From Symsagittifera roscoffensis (taxonomy: Eukaryota > Xenacoelomorpha > Acoela > Convolutidae): 64,000 nucleotides of DNA. Positions within the stretch are counted from its first letter, which is position 1; each line of letters starts with the position of its first letter. The stretch spans positions 56,676,338 through 56,740,337 of the forward strand of contig NC_087064.1 in assembly GCF_963678635.1 (NCBI RefSeq). Reading direction: 5' to 3'. The position numbers were made by a program, and so were the translations under genes. Below, in pieces: positions 44,401-56,400 of this stretch. The notes under the pieces were generated by a model. The model did no database searches, was not told where the DNA came from, and was given only the letters and a program-made list of their open reading frames with translations.

Positions 44401-47400
44401 ATTTTGTGCGAGATCGAACAATTCGGCGAGAAGGAGAGAGAGATTGCCGAGAACATCAGAGGAGTGTCCGCCTCGTGGAGTCATGACCTGCGACAAGGTG
44501 TTCGACTGAGATGTCTGACGGAGCTGCTGAGTGGACTGCTGGATGTGAGTGAGATTCTGAACTCGTGGAAGGCACAACTGATCCAGCCGATATTGCATGG
44601 ATACTTGGCCATTAAGAAGTTGGTCACTCAGAGGACAAAGGCTATCGATGAAGCGCAGGAAGTGTTGTTGGAGATGCTGGATTTGATGACTACAGGTCAA
44701 GTTTTATCCCAATTTTTCTAGCAATAGATTAATGAGTTTCAATAAACAAAGTGCGACATTCTTTAGCTCTTGTTTTTTTTAAAAGTCTTAAATTAGCTCA
44801 GGCGCAATTTGGTTTCCCACGGCTTTGAATTCTACTTTTTTCAGTTCATTTCAAATTCACTGGCTAAAATATAGGCACATTACCCTCTCTAATCACAAAA
44901 GAACAAATGGCGCAAAAATGTGAATGACTTCAGTTTTGAAAAAATATTTAATTTTTTTCTCAAGTTATTGACATTTTGCTACTCTCTTTCCTTAATATTT
45001 GCGTAATCACCGTGCGTTATCTCCTACTGTTAAGCGGGAAAAAGAAAAATTTAAAAGGAGTTAAAATTAACATTTTGTGTTAATAATTTACGCAAGAATG
45101 ACAACCAACTCCTTTCGAATTTCTCCTAGTTATATCACTGATTAGGAACAAAAATTTTAAAGAGTCATGATCGTAGTGATTACTCTTATATAGGTTTTGC
45201 TGATTTTTTATAGTTTTTTTAAATTTGTTCACGCTCAATTTTGACTTTTCGTGGTTTGACTTGTGATTTCTTTTCAAGCTCAGGGCATTTCTATTGTTAA
45301 AAGGAAGGCAAACTCCATTATCGAACCACCATAAAGTGTAAAGGTCACGGAAAACGTGATCGACTTCTAATTTCGAAAATGGAAATTAATTATCAGATTT
45401 CTCAGTGAAATAAAAGTTTTGCCTATTGATCCAGTTTTCTCAAATTAGGTTAATTTTAACAAAAAAGTGTCCATCATTATTTGTGCTGCAAATTCAAAGA
45501 GCTTTAAGGTCATCTATTTTTTTCTTCGAAATTTAAAAGTTGAAGGTTTTTTGAAAAAACAAGTCAGTATTTTTTTTCTGTTTCCTCGCGTTCTTTCGAG
45601 AAACATAGCCAACTGTCTGTTGGCTATGTTTTTTGTTGAGAATTGTGAGTGAACTCATGATGAAAATGTTAGTTTTTCGAGATCATATAGAAAAACAAAA
45701 TCATATTTGTGTTTCAGGAAACTCGGACGAGACGAAGGAATTTATGAAGATCTGTTTGGTGACGCTTCAACAGTTCCCAGCCGAGGACCAGCTAACACCA
45801 ATCTTCGTGTTCGAGAGGCTCTGCAACCTCATCCACCCCGAGGTGCCAGACCAGACGCCGGACTTCTCTCTCTGCCTGGAGAAGGATCCCCAGCAGGAGG
45901 ATTTCTTGGCGGGCAGGATGCAGGGAAATCCTTATAGCTGCTCAGAGCCAGGTTAGAGATTGCTCGCAATAATATGACTGAAGTTTTGTAATGTAAGAAT
46001 ATGTAAAAGAAGACCTCGCTCAACAAAATATTTTTGATGGTTTGTATAGAGACTCGAGTAAGCGACTCAGTTGGGAATCTGGAAGATTTTGCCAAATAGC
46101 TGTTTAATTCAAGAAAAAGCGGAAACAAATCTGAAAAGGTTATTCGAGTTCTGATTTGAAAACCATGCAAATCGGATAATAGCCAAAGTGGTCTAGATTA
46201 TTTCGGTCTAAATTAGAGCCAAAGCGTATTTCAACTGAAAAACTGAATATCACGGTGAAAAACTGAATGTCTTTTCTATTGGACTCAATTCTGCGTAAAT
46301 AAAAGGCCTTTATCTAGAGAATGGTGTTTTGTGTAGGAATGGGTCCCTTGATGCGAGATGTGAAGAACAAGATCTGTAGAGACTGTGAACTAGTAGCATT
46401 GCTGGAAGATGACAACGGGATGGAGTTGCTAGTCAATAACAGGATCATCAGTCTCTCACTCCCTGTGGCTGAGGTGTTCCACAAAGTATGGCTCGCACCC
46501 GAGAGGGGAGGTAGTCCGCAGAATGAAATGGAACCCATGCGTGTGGTTTACAGGTAAAGAAAAAAGAATTCAGTTGATTCAAGAAAGGTCATCATAGCTA
46601 CGCTTATAAAATCGACCGCATCCCAAATCAGTTGAATCAAAGATTAAGGACACCTCAAGAGCAGGACTGTTTCGAATTTATTCAAGGCTAGGCTGCTATC
46701 AGCAAATTTTATATATACATATCAGCAGACCTATAATTGGGTTATCAGCATACCTATAGTTTTTGGGTAATTAAGATATTTGAATTTCAAATAGTTTTGT
46801 AGCGCTAAAGTTGTTTTATGAAAGAACAAAATTGGCCCAGTTGGTTTTTGCTCACATATGTCGGCTCAGTTACCATTTGTTTAGTCTCTGATAATAATTG
46901 GACTGTGGAAATTGACTTAATTGAATGTGATCCTTTCAAGAAACTTATAACTGATAATAATTGGACAGTGGAAACTGTCGTAATTGAATGTGATCTTTTC
47001 AAGCAACTTATTCTAATAGAAACAAATGCATCTAAAATTTGGAAAAAATTGAGCAGTCAAACGAAAGTTGGACTATTCACATTTTACCGGAAAAAAAATT
47101 ATATTTTTACATTGAGACTTAATCCCAGACATTAGGGTGCAAAAGCGACTGCATTACCTCTAGGCCAAGTGTGTCGCTAAGGTTAGGACACCACTAATAG
47201 TGGTGACGCTCTAATAGATTTGTAAGAAAAGTTGTTTACGGGGAAAAGATGAGTTCCCGGTTACAGGACACTCGCAAGTATAAAAAAAACGAAGCCAAAA
47301 AAGAAATGATTCATAATCAAAAATGACAAATTTGCAAATTCCCGAACCACTTTCAATTACAGTAGAAACGGCTTCAATCAGAATAAAAATCCATGCTTTG

Positions 47401-50400
47401 GCAATGGTGGCCAGTCAATAAGCAGAATGGTCTAAGAGCAGAATGGGTCCAAGAGCAGAAAAACAAAAAAAATATCAATTTTTACAAGCTAATCGGTAAA
47501 TTAAGTATAAGGATTGTCAATTTTACCAAAGAAACGAATATTTTATGCACAATTTGAGCAGCTTAATCAAGATTTAAAAAAAATCTAATCAAAAAAACTT
47601 AATGAAAGTATTCAATTTATGCATAACTTATTCATTTTCTTGGTATTTTTGACGATGTTAATAATTGTTTTTATCAATTAGCCCGTATAAACCAATAAAA
47701 GCCAATAATATTTTTCTTGTTTTTCTGCTCTTGGACCCATTCGGCACTTGGACCATTCTGCTTTTTGCTCCGCCTCCTTTGTCAATGTAAGTCAATAAAA
47801 AACCATCCAGGATAATACAATGCTTTTGAAAAAAAACGCAAACTGAGCCAAACAAAATTAGGACGCAAACCACGAATCCATTGTCAATTCATACATAACT
47901 GAAAAAAAAACAAGGTCCGACCCGAAGGGACTCAAACCCCAGACATAAGAGTGCAAAGGCGACTCGAACCACATACCTTAGGGTGCAAGGGTACCGCATT
48001 ACCTCCAGGCCAAGTGGGAAGGAGCTTGTAAGCCGTTAAGGTTCAGCTAGAAAAACAAGTTCAATTTCTTACAGATCTGTTAGAAAAGTGGTTTCTTAAT
48101 TACAAGACCCCCAATTACAAGACATTTGCTCTGGATTCCATAATCGCAAGAATGTTTCACATCGTGTTAATTCGAATTTGGTTTTTGATAGTTTTGGGTG
48201 AACACAACTTTGCAATATCCTTCAGCTAGACATTAAGCTGGTCATACAATATTAGTCAAGGATTTAAGTTAATTCTGAATAATTTATAGGATGCGAGGCT
48301 TGATGGGCGATGCCACCGAGGAGTTCATTGAGAACCTCAACGCAAGATCATCCGGAGATTCATCTTCAGGCGCCGAAACAGAAGACGACGAGAAGGAAGA
48401 AGAGCTCTACAAACTAGCATCGGTGCTAGCAGAATGCAACGGATTCCAAATCATGCTCAATTCCCTAAACTCAATAACTGATGTGTTCGCTTCCAGACAT
48501 TTGGTGTATGTGCTACTGAAATTATTCTCGTTCTCGGTAAAAGTCAGAAGTAACAGAGTGGCTCTTGCCAGTGCGGATTACGATACTCTAAATATATTTC
48601 TACGACTGCTGCAGCTAGTGTTGAATATGCCAGAGACAGCGAGTTTGGGAGCGTCAATTGGACGTGGAGCTTCATCTTCGAATAACGAGGCTTGTACTAC
48701 GAGAAATGAACTGGTTGAGAAAGTGCTGTTGGTTATGCAGCCGATTCTACAAGAGACGCAAAATTCAAAATCAGAGTCGGGGACTTCGTTGAAGGTCAGG
48801 CAGTTGTATGTTAAAACTATTTAAAAAAGTGACGAAACTATTCTGGAAAAAAAACTGTTTTCAACAATAAAACAGCAATATCTCAGCTTACTATCACAAT
48901 GATGCTTAGCTCAATGGCGTTTAAGATTAAAATTTCGTTTAAGATTTCCGGTGGTGATTTGACACAACTGGAGCATTTCTTGAGCTGCATGAACATCGCC
49001 CATATACAACAAAACCCACTGTTACTGCAGAATCTCATGACAATTGTGCCCTATCTCACATTTGGTGACAATATAACAGCCAAGGTCAACTTATTGGTCG
49101 GTTTCTTCAAACCATACATCGACTTTGAAAAATACAACGAAGACAAAATATCGAATGTTGCTAACGCGACCAGAACCGAAATGTTTGTGGACTGTTTCAC
49201 AACTATGGTTGAAAGTGTCCCACCGAGCAATGATGGAAACCAGCTGAAAAGTTTCATCATCAAAAGCGGAATTTTGAGCTCGTGTACAAACTACATTCTG
49301 AATCTGACGCCTGATAAGGAGTATGTGAGTGATCAGAAGGGATGGAAGGAGTTCTTGGCCAGACCTGCAGTTCCCTACGTGCTGAAGCTGATGCGGGTGT
49401 TATGTAAGAACCACGAAGAGACCCAAGTGGTGATAGGAGAGAGTTGTGTCCCTGTTTTGCACAGGCTGGAACGAGTTGCAAGCGAAGAACAAGTTGGTCC
49501 TTTTCATTTCAAAAATTTTATAAACATTTTGATCTAACAACAATCGGTCATCGCGCTGCGCGCTCTACACCACCATACGGCAATTAAGTGTTTCATAATC
49601 TACAAACTGGACTTGGAACTAAATGTTTCCACGTTTATTTTGCCTCAGTTTACCCCTATTAGAGAAAGGATTTTACAGGAATATGTACAGAAAATGTATT
49701 TGAATGCAATAAGAGTCGCCCAACGTGGGGCTCGAACCCATGACCCTGGGATTAAGAGTCCCATGCTCTACCGACTGCGCTAGCCGGGCTTAAAAGTTTC
49801 TGTTCTTTAATTATTTTAGCGCCAATTTTTATAGTCCTGCCATATAGGGAAGAGATTTGATGAGTTTAGTATTGACGTAAATTTTGATGTTGAATACTAT
49901 AAGCTTCGCCCAAAGTGGGGCTCGAATCCACGTCCCTGGGATTAAGAGTCCCATCTTCTACCAACTGAGCTTGCTGGGCTAGAGTTACCGGTGATTTCCA
50001 ATTCAATCAGAACAATTCCCATTTATATAGGTTTAAGAATCGTTTTATAAAAATTTTAGTAACTTTCTGTGACTATTGCAAACAACACTTGCATGTAATT
50101 TCGGACTTGATTGCACAATAGTGTTCAGAATGTCTTATCCGGTCGGTCTCTACAATTTCGAGAATTTGAGATCGGTTGATTTTTCAATAAAATGGTTTCA
50201 TGTTTTCCAAAGATTCATGTGCAGTTGTCAACCGCCCCAATCATGCTTGAGCAGAACGGAGAGGTTTTTAGGCGATAGGCGCTTACTTAAGCTCCCAATT
50301 CGCCTTAATTTACGCAATCTTAACTCGGCCTATGGACCATTTCAGGTAGGAACTTTTGCCGAGAACCTCTTGGAGACGTTAAGTGAAAATGCCCAGGTGA

Positions 50401-53400
50401 AGAAAGTGATAGCAGGAGTGCGCAAACAGACGCGTGAGGAGAAGAAGCGACTGGCGATGGCCATGAGGGCAAAACAATTGGAGACCCTGGGACTAGAAGC
50501 CACTGCGGCTGGTCGAATGGTGAAAACATCCTCAAACCACACTCCGAATTTCGACGATATTGTTGACGAAACCGGTTTGAAATTATTTAGCTTCAAATAC
50601 AATGAATTATTCGATGAAGTATAACTTTTGGGGAAGCAGGCCTTCTTGAAGTTCACTGAAATTGGAGAACATGCGAATTTTGAATATATGGTGAAAATTG
50701 AAGCTCGATTTAGGTCCAAAGTTGATTGATGCTTGTCTTTACCCTGGCGATAAGCAAGGTTATTGCGATTGTGTTCTAAGCTTTTTAACCGTAAATAATT
50801 TTGCTCAGAGGACTCATCTCCTCGAAAGAAGCATCGCTCGACGCATCTCTGTTGGAACTTCGCCGCAACAGACAATATTTTGAGACACTAGATTTTAAAT
50901 CTCCGCCCAATTCGAAATTTGTTTTTAATGTTGCTTGTTGTCTTGCTGACTCGATTTGATAGAATTTCATTTTTTTGTTTTGTCCTCCGCTCTTTAAGAG
51001 ACGATGAGCGTAGTTCAGACTCTTATATAGGTAGTTATTATTTTTTCAGGAAGTCTTTAAATTTGTTCAGTCTCAAATTTAATTTTTCGCGGCTTGATTT
51101 TTGATTTCTGTTCAAGTTGATTTCCTTTGTAAAAAGGAAGGCAAACTCCAGAAACGAACAGCGAACTTTTAAAATTCACAAATACGTGAGCAACTTCTGA
51201 TTATAAAAATGAATGTAAGTTATCAGATTTCCTAAACTCAGATTGTTGTAGAAATTCCAAGAGAGCTATAGAACTGTAGGCCATCATTTTTTCTTTGAAT
51301 TCGAAAGTTGAGATTTTTTTAAAAAGTAAGTCATAATTTTTTTATGTCCTTTGGCTCTTTTCCAACTGTCTGTTGGCCAGGTTTCGACTGAATAGGGTTC
51401 GGTCTATGCTATATCGGCTCAGTAGTCTCAAGTTGCATCGTTTGATGAGCGAAAAAAGTTTTCATCTGCGTGCGTGTTTGAGGGGAGGGGAACCTGGAAA
51501 CTTTTTATTAGTTTTTTTTACACTAGCAATGTGTACTATTACGAACCTTCTTTTCTCTAAACTAACTTGCAATTAAAAGTGTTCAATAATTTGGAATTTC
51601 ACTGTAGCATTGGAAATTGCATAGTATTTGTTCTCTGCATTACTTGTGTTTGGTGCCTATTAAGCGTCCGCGGCTGAGTGGTTAGCGTGTGAGACACTGA
51701 ATCTCCAGGTCGCACGTTAATTCTCAGACGTAGTCGTTTTTTTGTACTGATTCGAGGCTTATTTCTAATTTTTCATATTGCACTTTACATAGCTGCTTTG
51801 TCTTGTGTATATATCTGTGTAAGTCTTGAAATTTTTTTCGGCTTGAATGGTATCTGCTCAATTATTTCAGCTTTGTTACCGCTGGGTAAATTTGCTTTCG
51901 ATGCTAATTTCATATTTTATTGTCTTGGTATGCTTTTTTCAAGTTAAGCTTCATTCATTTCGATAGATCTAGTTTTTTCAATATTTTCAAGTGTTTTTGA
52001 TTTTTTCCGACTTACTGGCTTTCTTGTATTGTATCGCAATGCGTTCAGAGCTTCGCCTCTGTGTAATGTTCTACTATGTAACTTTTTGGTAAGTTTGAAT
52101 CTTGAAACGTTTCAGTTTTTGTGAGAGTAATTATCTTGAAGACTTTTATATAGGTCTTGATTTTTTTACAGGAAAATTTTTTAAATTCTCTAATAACTAC
52201 AGATGTGAATTCATGCATATTAATGTTTTTATAAACGCACCTAGGTATATATGCACTTTTTAAGTTCAATTGCAATTCGTCTGCTGAAAGTGAGGTAAAT
52301 AGCACTCTCCAAATACGAACGTGGAACGAAGAAAAAACGTGAACGACTTAGTTTCGAAAGTGGAATATGATTTTAGAGTTCGCAGTGGAAACAAAAACTT
52401 AACGTTTTGATCCAGTTTTCTCAAATTAGATTATTTCTATCAAAAACACCTATAATGCATTGTTCTTCAAAATTCTAAGTTCATTACTTTTTTCCAACTG
52501 CGTTCATTACATTCATTATCCTTTTCCAGCTGTCAGTTGACTATGTCCTTATTGAATAAGTGAATATTGAATTTCTTAACTTCAAAAGCATAAAATATTC
52601 AAATAGCGAAGTTGAGTTTTGGAGCGGTAAAGTTGTTAACTGATTTAGGTCCTGTCTGTTGCATATGTCGAGAGGGGTACAAGTACCACCCTAGGAGTGT
52701 ACTGGGCATCTATGTGTACGCCAAGAAACAACCGATCGAACCGTACGAAGTGTATCTGGCCCCAGGTGGAGGCCAGAGGGGAGGAGCTCCCATTGGAGGG
52801 CCTGGAGGTGGCAGGATGCCAGCTGTGCTGCCCAAATCACAGGGATACACTATTGTATCTAACTTCACAACTGTCCATCTCGACTGTCACAACAACGCAG
52901 TCAGAAGCCACAGGTAAATTATTTATTGGTTTTTATCTCATTGTTAAGTGTTAATGAGCGAATTGAATTTTCTTTCATGGGGCTGTGCTTTTTTGTTGAA
53001 CGTCTTAAAATTATTAACGCTATATTTGTTCCGACTTTCGATACGAAAGTAAAGGAATATTTGTGCTCGGGGTGGGTTTTTTTTCTTCAGACAAATGTCG
53101 ACTTTTTAACTAGCCATTTTTGACGGAAATTTTTTATATCATTCAAAAGGTATTAATGTCCTGAGCTTAATTTTGAAAAGATATTTCACCTGTGATCATT
53201 TTTCGTAAAGTTATGGGGGTTTAAAGATTGCCATTTTGGACAATTAACGCGCGATATATTTCGCGGTATTAACGCGTGAGCGGAGATTTAATCCGACTTA
53301 GAAATCGTTCCAAATTGGTTCAAGGAAGCTTATTTGCCATAGTTGATTAGTTAATAGGAGCGAAATCTATCCTTTTGTACTTTATATGGCGTGTGGGGGG

Positions 53401-56400
53401 ATGATTTTCATTAAAAAATTTCAAGTTTTAGAAAAAGAGTTTTTCATTTTATTTTATTACATTAAATATGTAAATGATATTTATGTAATTACTGCTCCAT
53501 AAACCTTAAAAGGCAGTCGGAACATTCAGGGCTTCGCCCTGATACGAGCAGTCTTCTTAATGATTTATTGCTGTTTCACTGCTGATTATTCTGGTAGTTC
53601 ACTTTTTTGTTGGACCTCGGCCCACTTCCTTTCTGCTTGGGAAACATATAGATATCTTCCAATGTGATTGACCGACAAGGATGTTGAAAGTTTAAACCCT
53701 CTCGTATGCATCGAGTTTTATGTGGCAGTTGTAAATATTTGAAAGAGAAAGAAGTGATGCGCGGGAAATAAATGAAACAAGTGTTTCTCAGATAATTTGT
53801 TTCCAGGAAAAAGTCATGTGCTCGATTTGATCACGTTGATTAAATTTTATGTGACCCTTTTCTGTACAAAAGAGCGGAAAAAGTGTTCGAAGAAACAGTA
53901 CGCTACACTTCGTAACAAAAGACAGCTCGCAAAAAAGACATCTCGCAAAATCTTAAGAAAAAGGCAACTCGCAAAAAGAGACAACGCGGAAGAAAGTTAA
54001 ATTTTCCTTCAATCTAGTTAAATGCGAAAGAAAAAAAGGTAAAACATCAAAGCCTTTGAGGCGTCACAACTTCTTTGGTATACAGATCAAAGTTAAATGA
54101 GAGAGCTTCCAGCTGCGAAATTAGATCATTGCTTTGATAGTTTTCAAGAGTTTCTGACATCCCATGTTGCAATTGTTCATATTTAGGTCATTTATAGGGC
54201 TTTTCTCTGGATTTTATCCGAATCAGGCAATTTTGTCTAAATTTTGCTCCTTTCCTTTCTTATTTGCTGAATGAATTTTGATACAGTGGGGTGAGCATAA
54301 CCCATTCCTTATTGAAAAGGATCATCCTTCGACCGAATTGTTGGTTTTTTATTTCAATTCATCGCATTGCTTAGCTAATTCCATATAGTTGGTGTAAAAT
54401 CTGGATTTTTTCGTGGAATTCTACGTATATATTCCTCACCCACATTTTTTCGATTGAACTTAATTAAATTTTTTATATTCAAAGATCATGATTCGTTTCC
54501 CGCGCTGACTTGTACTGAATCGCAACATTATTCTCATGTGTAGAAACCTATTTAGAAACCACAATGATGATATACCAATTAATGCAATCAAAGTTTTGGA
54601 GTCAATTTTTGGTGTTAAACGAACAAAAAGACTCATACTTTTGCCCAATAATTGTTTTGAATTAAGTGTTAAATTAACTGATGTTCAGTGGGAGATTACG
54701 GGTCATAGATTAGGGGCAATTAAGGGATTATCTTACATAAAAGTAGACAATCAATTGAGTGTCTGTTGTGTTGCAGAGGACGCGATGAGTGGGACAGTGC
54801 GAAGCTGCAGAATGGAGATGTGCTGTGCAATTGCATCATGCCAATGTGGGGAGGCAGCTCCATCTCAGACACCCAATTCGCACACTCACTCTCCAAGTAC
54901 AACACACACCTGCAGGTAAAGCAATCCTACCCACACAAGCATGCACGCATCATAGTTTCGCTCAGGTTTTCCACTGCGACTGTAAGTTATTCGTCATATT
55001 TTACATTAAATCCCCAGCAAACATAGATTTCCGTGTTATATATTTCGCGGCTGTATCTGAAGGTGGAGGGCTATAATGAAAAAGAGCCTCTTGGCGTTGA
55101 AGTAATTTTCCGTTGCAGGCCACGTGCCCAGTTTTTATGGACTGGTCAAGGAGTGTGATAAAACAGAGGAGTTATAAATATAGTGGATTTCGTCTGTTTT
55201 CTGGCGCGAAATGATAACCGTGTCTCCTCTTTAAATCAAAAGGCAGTATTTCTAAGCAGACCTTTCATCTAATAATACGACAATTCATCTGCGAACTATT
55301 TCTATAAGTGCCAGTGGAGCTAGTGAAGAAACTTTTTTTCAGGAAAAAGTCTAAAATTTTGATCACATCACGCTCATCTTTGACTTTCCATTTCTTTTTA
55401 ATGATCAATTTTAATTCATTTGGTAAACGTAAAGCAGGCAAATCACGCTTTCAAATTAAGAAAGCGGAACTGAAGAGAAAAATTTCGATGACTTTGTTTC
55501 GAACGTGAATTGTGATTTTTAAGAGTAATGAACGTAGTGAAGACTCTTATATTGGTCTTGGGAATTTTTCGTTTTTTTTTCAGGAAAAAGTCTTAAAATG
55601 CTTTAATAACCACAGATGTGCTTTCATACATTTTAATGTATTTAAAAATGCGCCTAGGTATACATGCACTTTTTGAGTTCAGTTCCAATTCATCTGCTGA
55701 AAGTTACGTAAGTAGCACTCTCCAAATGCGAACGTGGAAATGGCGCGAAAATACGTGAACGAAAGTGGATTTTGATTTAAGATTTCCCAGAGAAGAAAAA
55801 AACCTTGCCTATTGATCCAGTTTTCTCAAATTGGATTAATTTTTATCAAAAAGGCGCCGAGTATAAATTGCTCTAGAAATTCAAAGGGCATCCACTTTTT
55901 TCTTTGAAATTCGGAAGTGTAGATTTTTTCAACATTGTCAGTGTTTTTTTTCTGTTCACTTGCGTTCATTACTCTTTTCCAATTGTCAGTTGGCTAGGTT
56001 TTTTATTTTCCCAGCGGAAGAGAAATATTACCTAATGATTAACAGTCGATGAACATAATTCAGTCTCTTATATAGGCCATGCTGATTTTTCAGAATCAAA
56101 TTTACTTTTTCGCGGTTTTTTTAAGTTATGTTCATTTTTTGCTTACCTTAGCAATCAGCGTAGTGTATTAGTACGATTTTTTTTCTAAATTAACTTGCAA
56201 ATAAAAGTGTTCACTTATTTCACTTATGCTATAATCACGACCTGGCATTGGAAATTTCTTAGCATCTGTTCTCTGCTTTATTTGCGGCTACTGTTTGTGA
56301 GTAGTTAAGCATCTGTTTCGGAATGTTTAGTATGTGAGACTCATAGTTCGCAGATTTGTGACTCTAGGTCGCTGATCGAATGCGAGAGGTAGCCGAATTT

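Larger units (their letters stand above)
46554..48289 (+). other. UBR4 intron 13 with MITE, SINEs and a small tandem duplication
   Basis: A 63 bp tandem duplication (46888-47013), two minus-strand tRNA-derived SINE copies (about 47118-47280 and 47935-48130) and a palindromic MITE (about 47421-47762). Nothing else is recognised. Confidence 0.6.
49493..50345 (+). other. UBR4 intron 15 with two tRNA-Lys copies
   Basis: It holds a tRNA-Lys (49717-49789) and a decayed second copy (49907-49979), both on the minus strand. It ends in ACCATTTCAG. Confidence 0.65.
50575..52648 (+). other. UBR4 intron 16 with mobile elements
   Basis: A CCTGGCGATAAGCAAGG hairpin start at about 50738-50785, a GAGTCGATGAGCG-family copy (50996-51381), a TTCGGCTTA composite (51390-52065) containing a tRNA-like element (51518-51815), and a second GAGTAATGAACG-family copy (52124-52546). 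Confidence 0.6.
52914..54776 (+). other. UBR4 intron 17
   Basis: It holds an intact GTTCCGAC element (53027-53555) and a stretch of short repeats with CTCGCAAAA (about 53875-53975). The remainder (54000-54776) is AT-rich with no exon signal. Confidence 0.6.

Noticed and set aside
50342-50875. 177-codon antisense open frame
   Set aside because: Shadow of exon 16 and adjacent intron; the + strand matches UBR4.
53797-54000. Lysine/arginine-rich 67-codon open frame
   Set aside because: Arises from short CTCGCAAAA repeats in intron 17; no homology or start context.
54536-54919. 127-codon open frame running into exon 18
   Set aside because: It is in another frame than the UBR4 reading of exon 18 and lacks recognisable domains.
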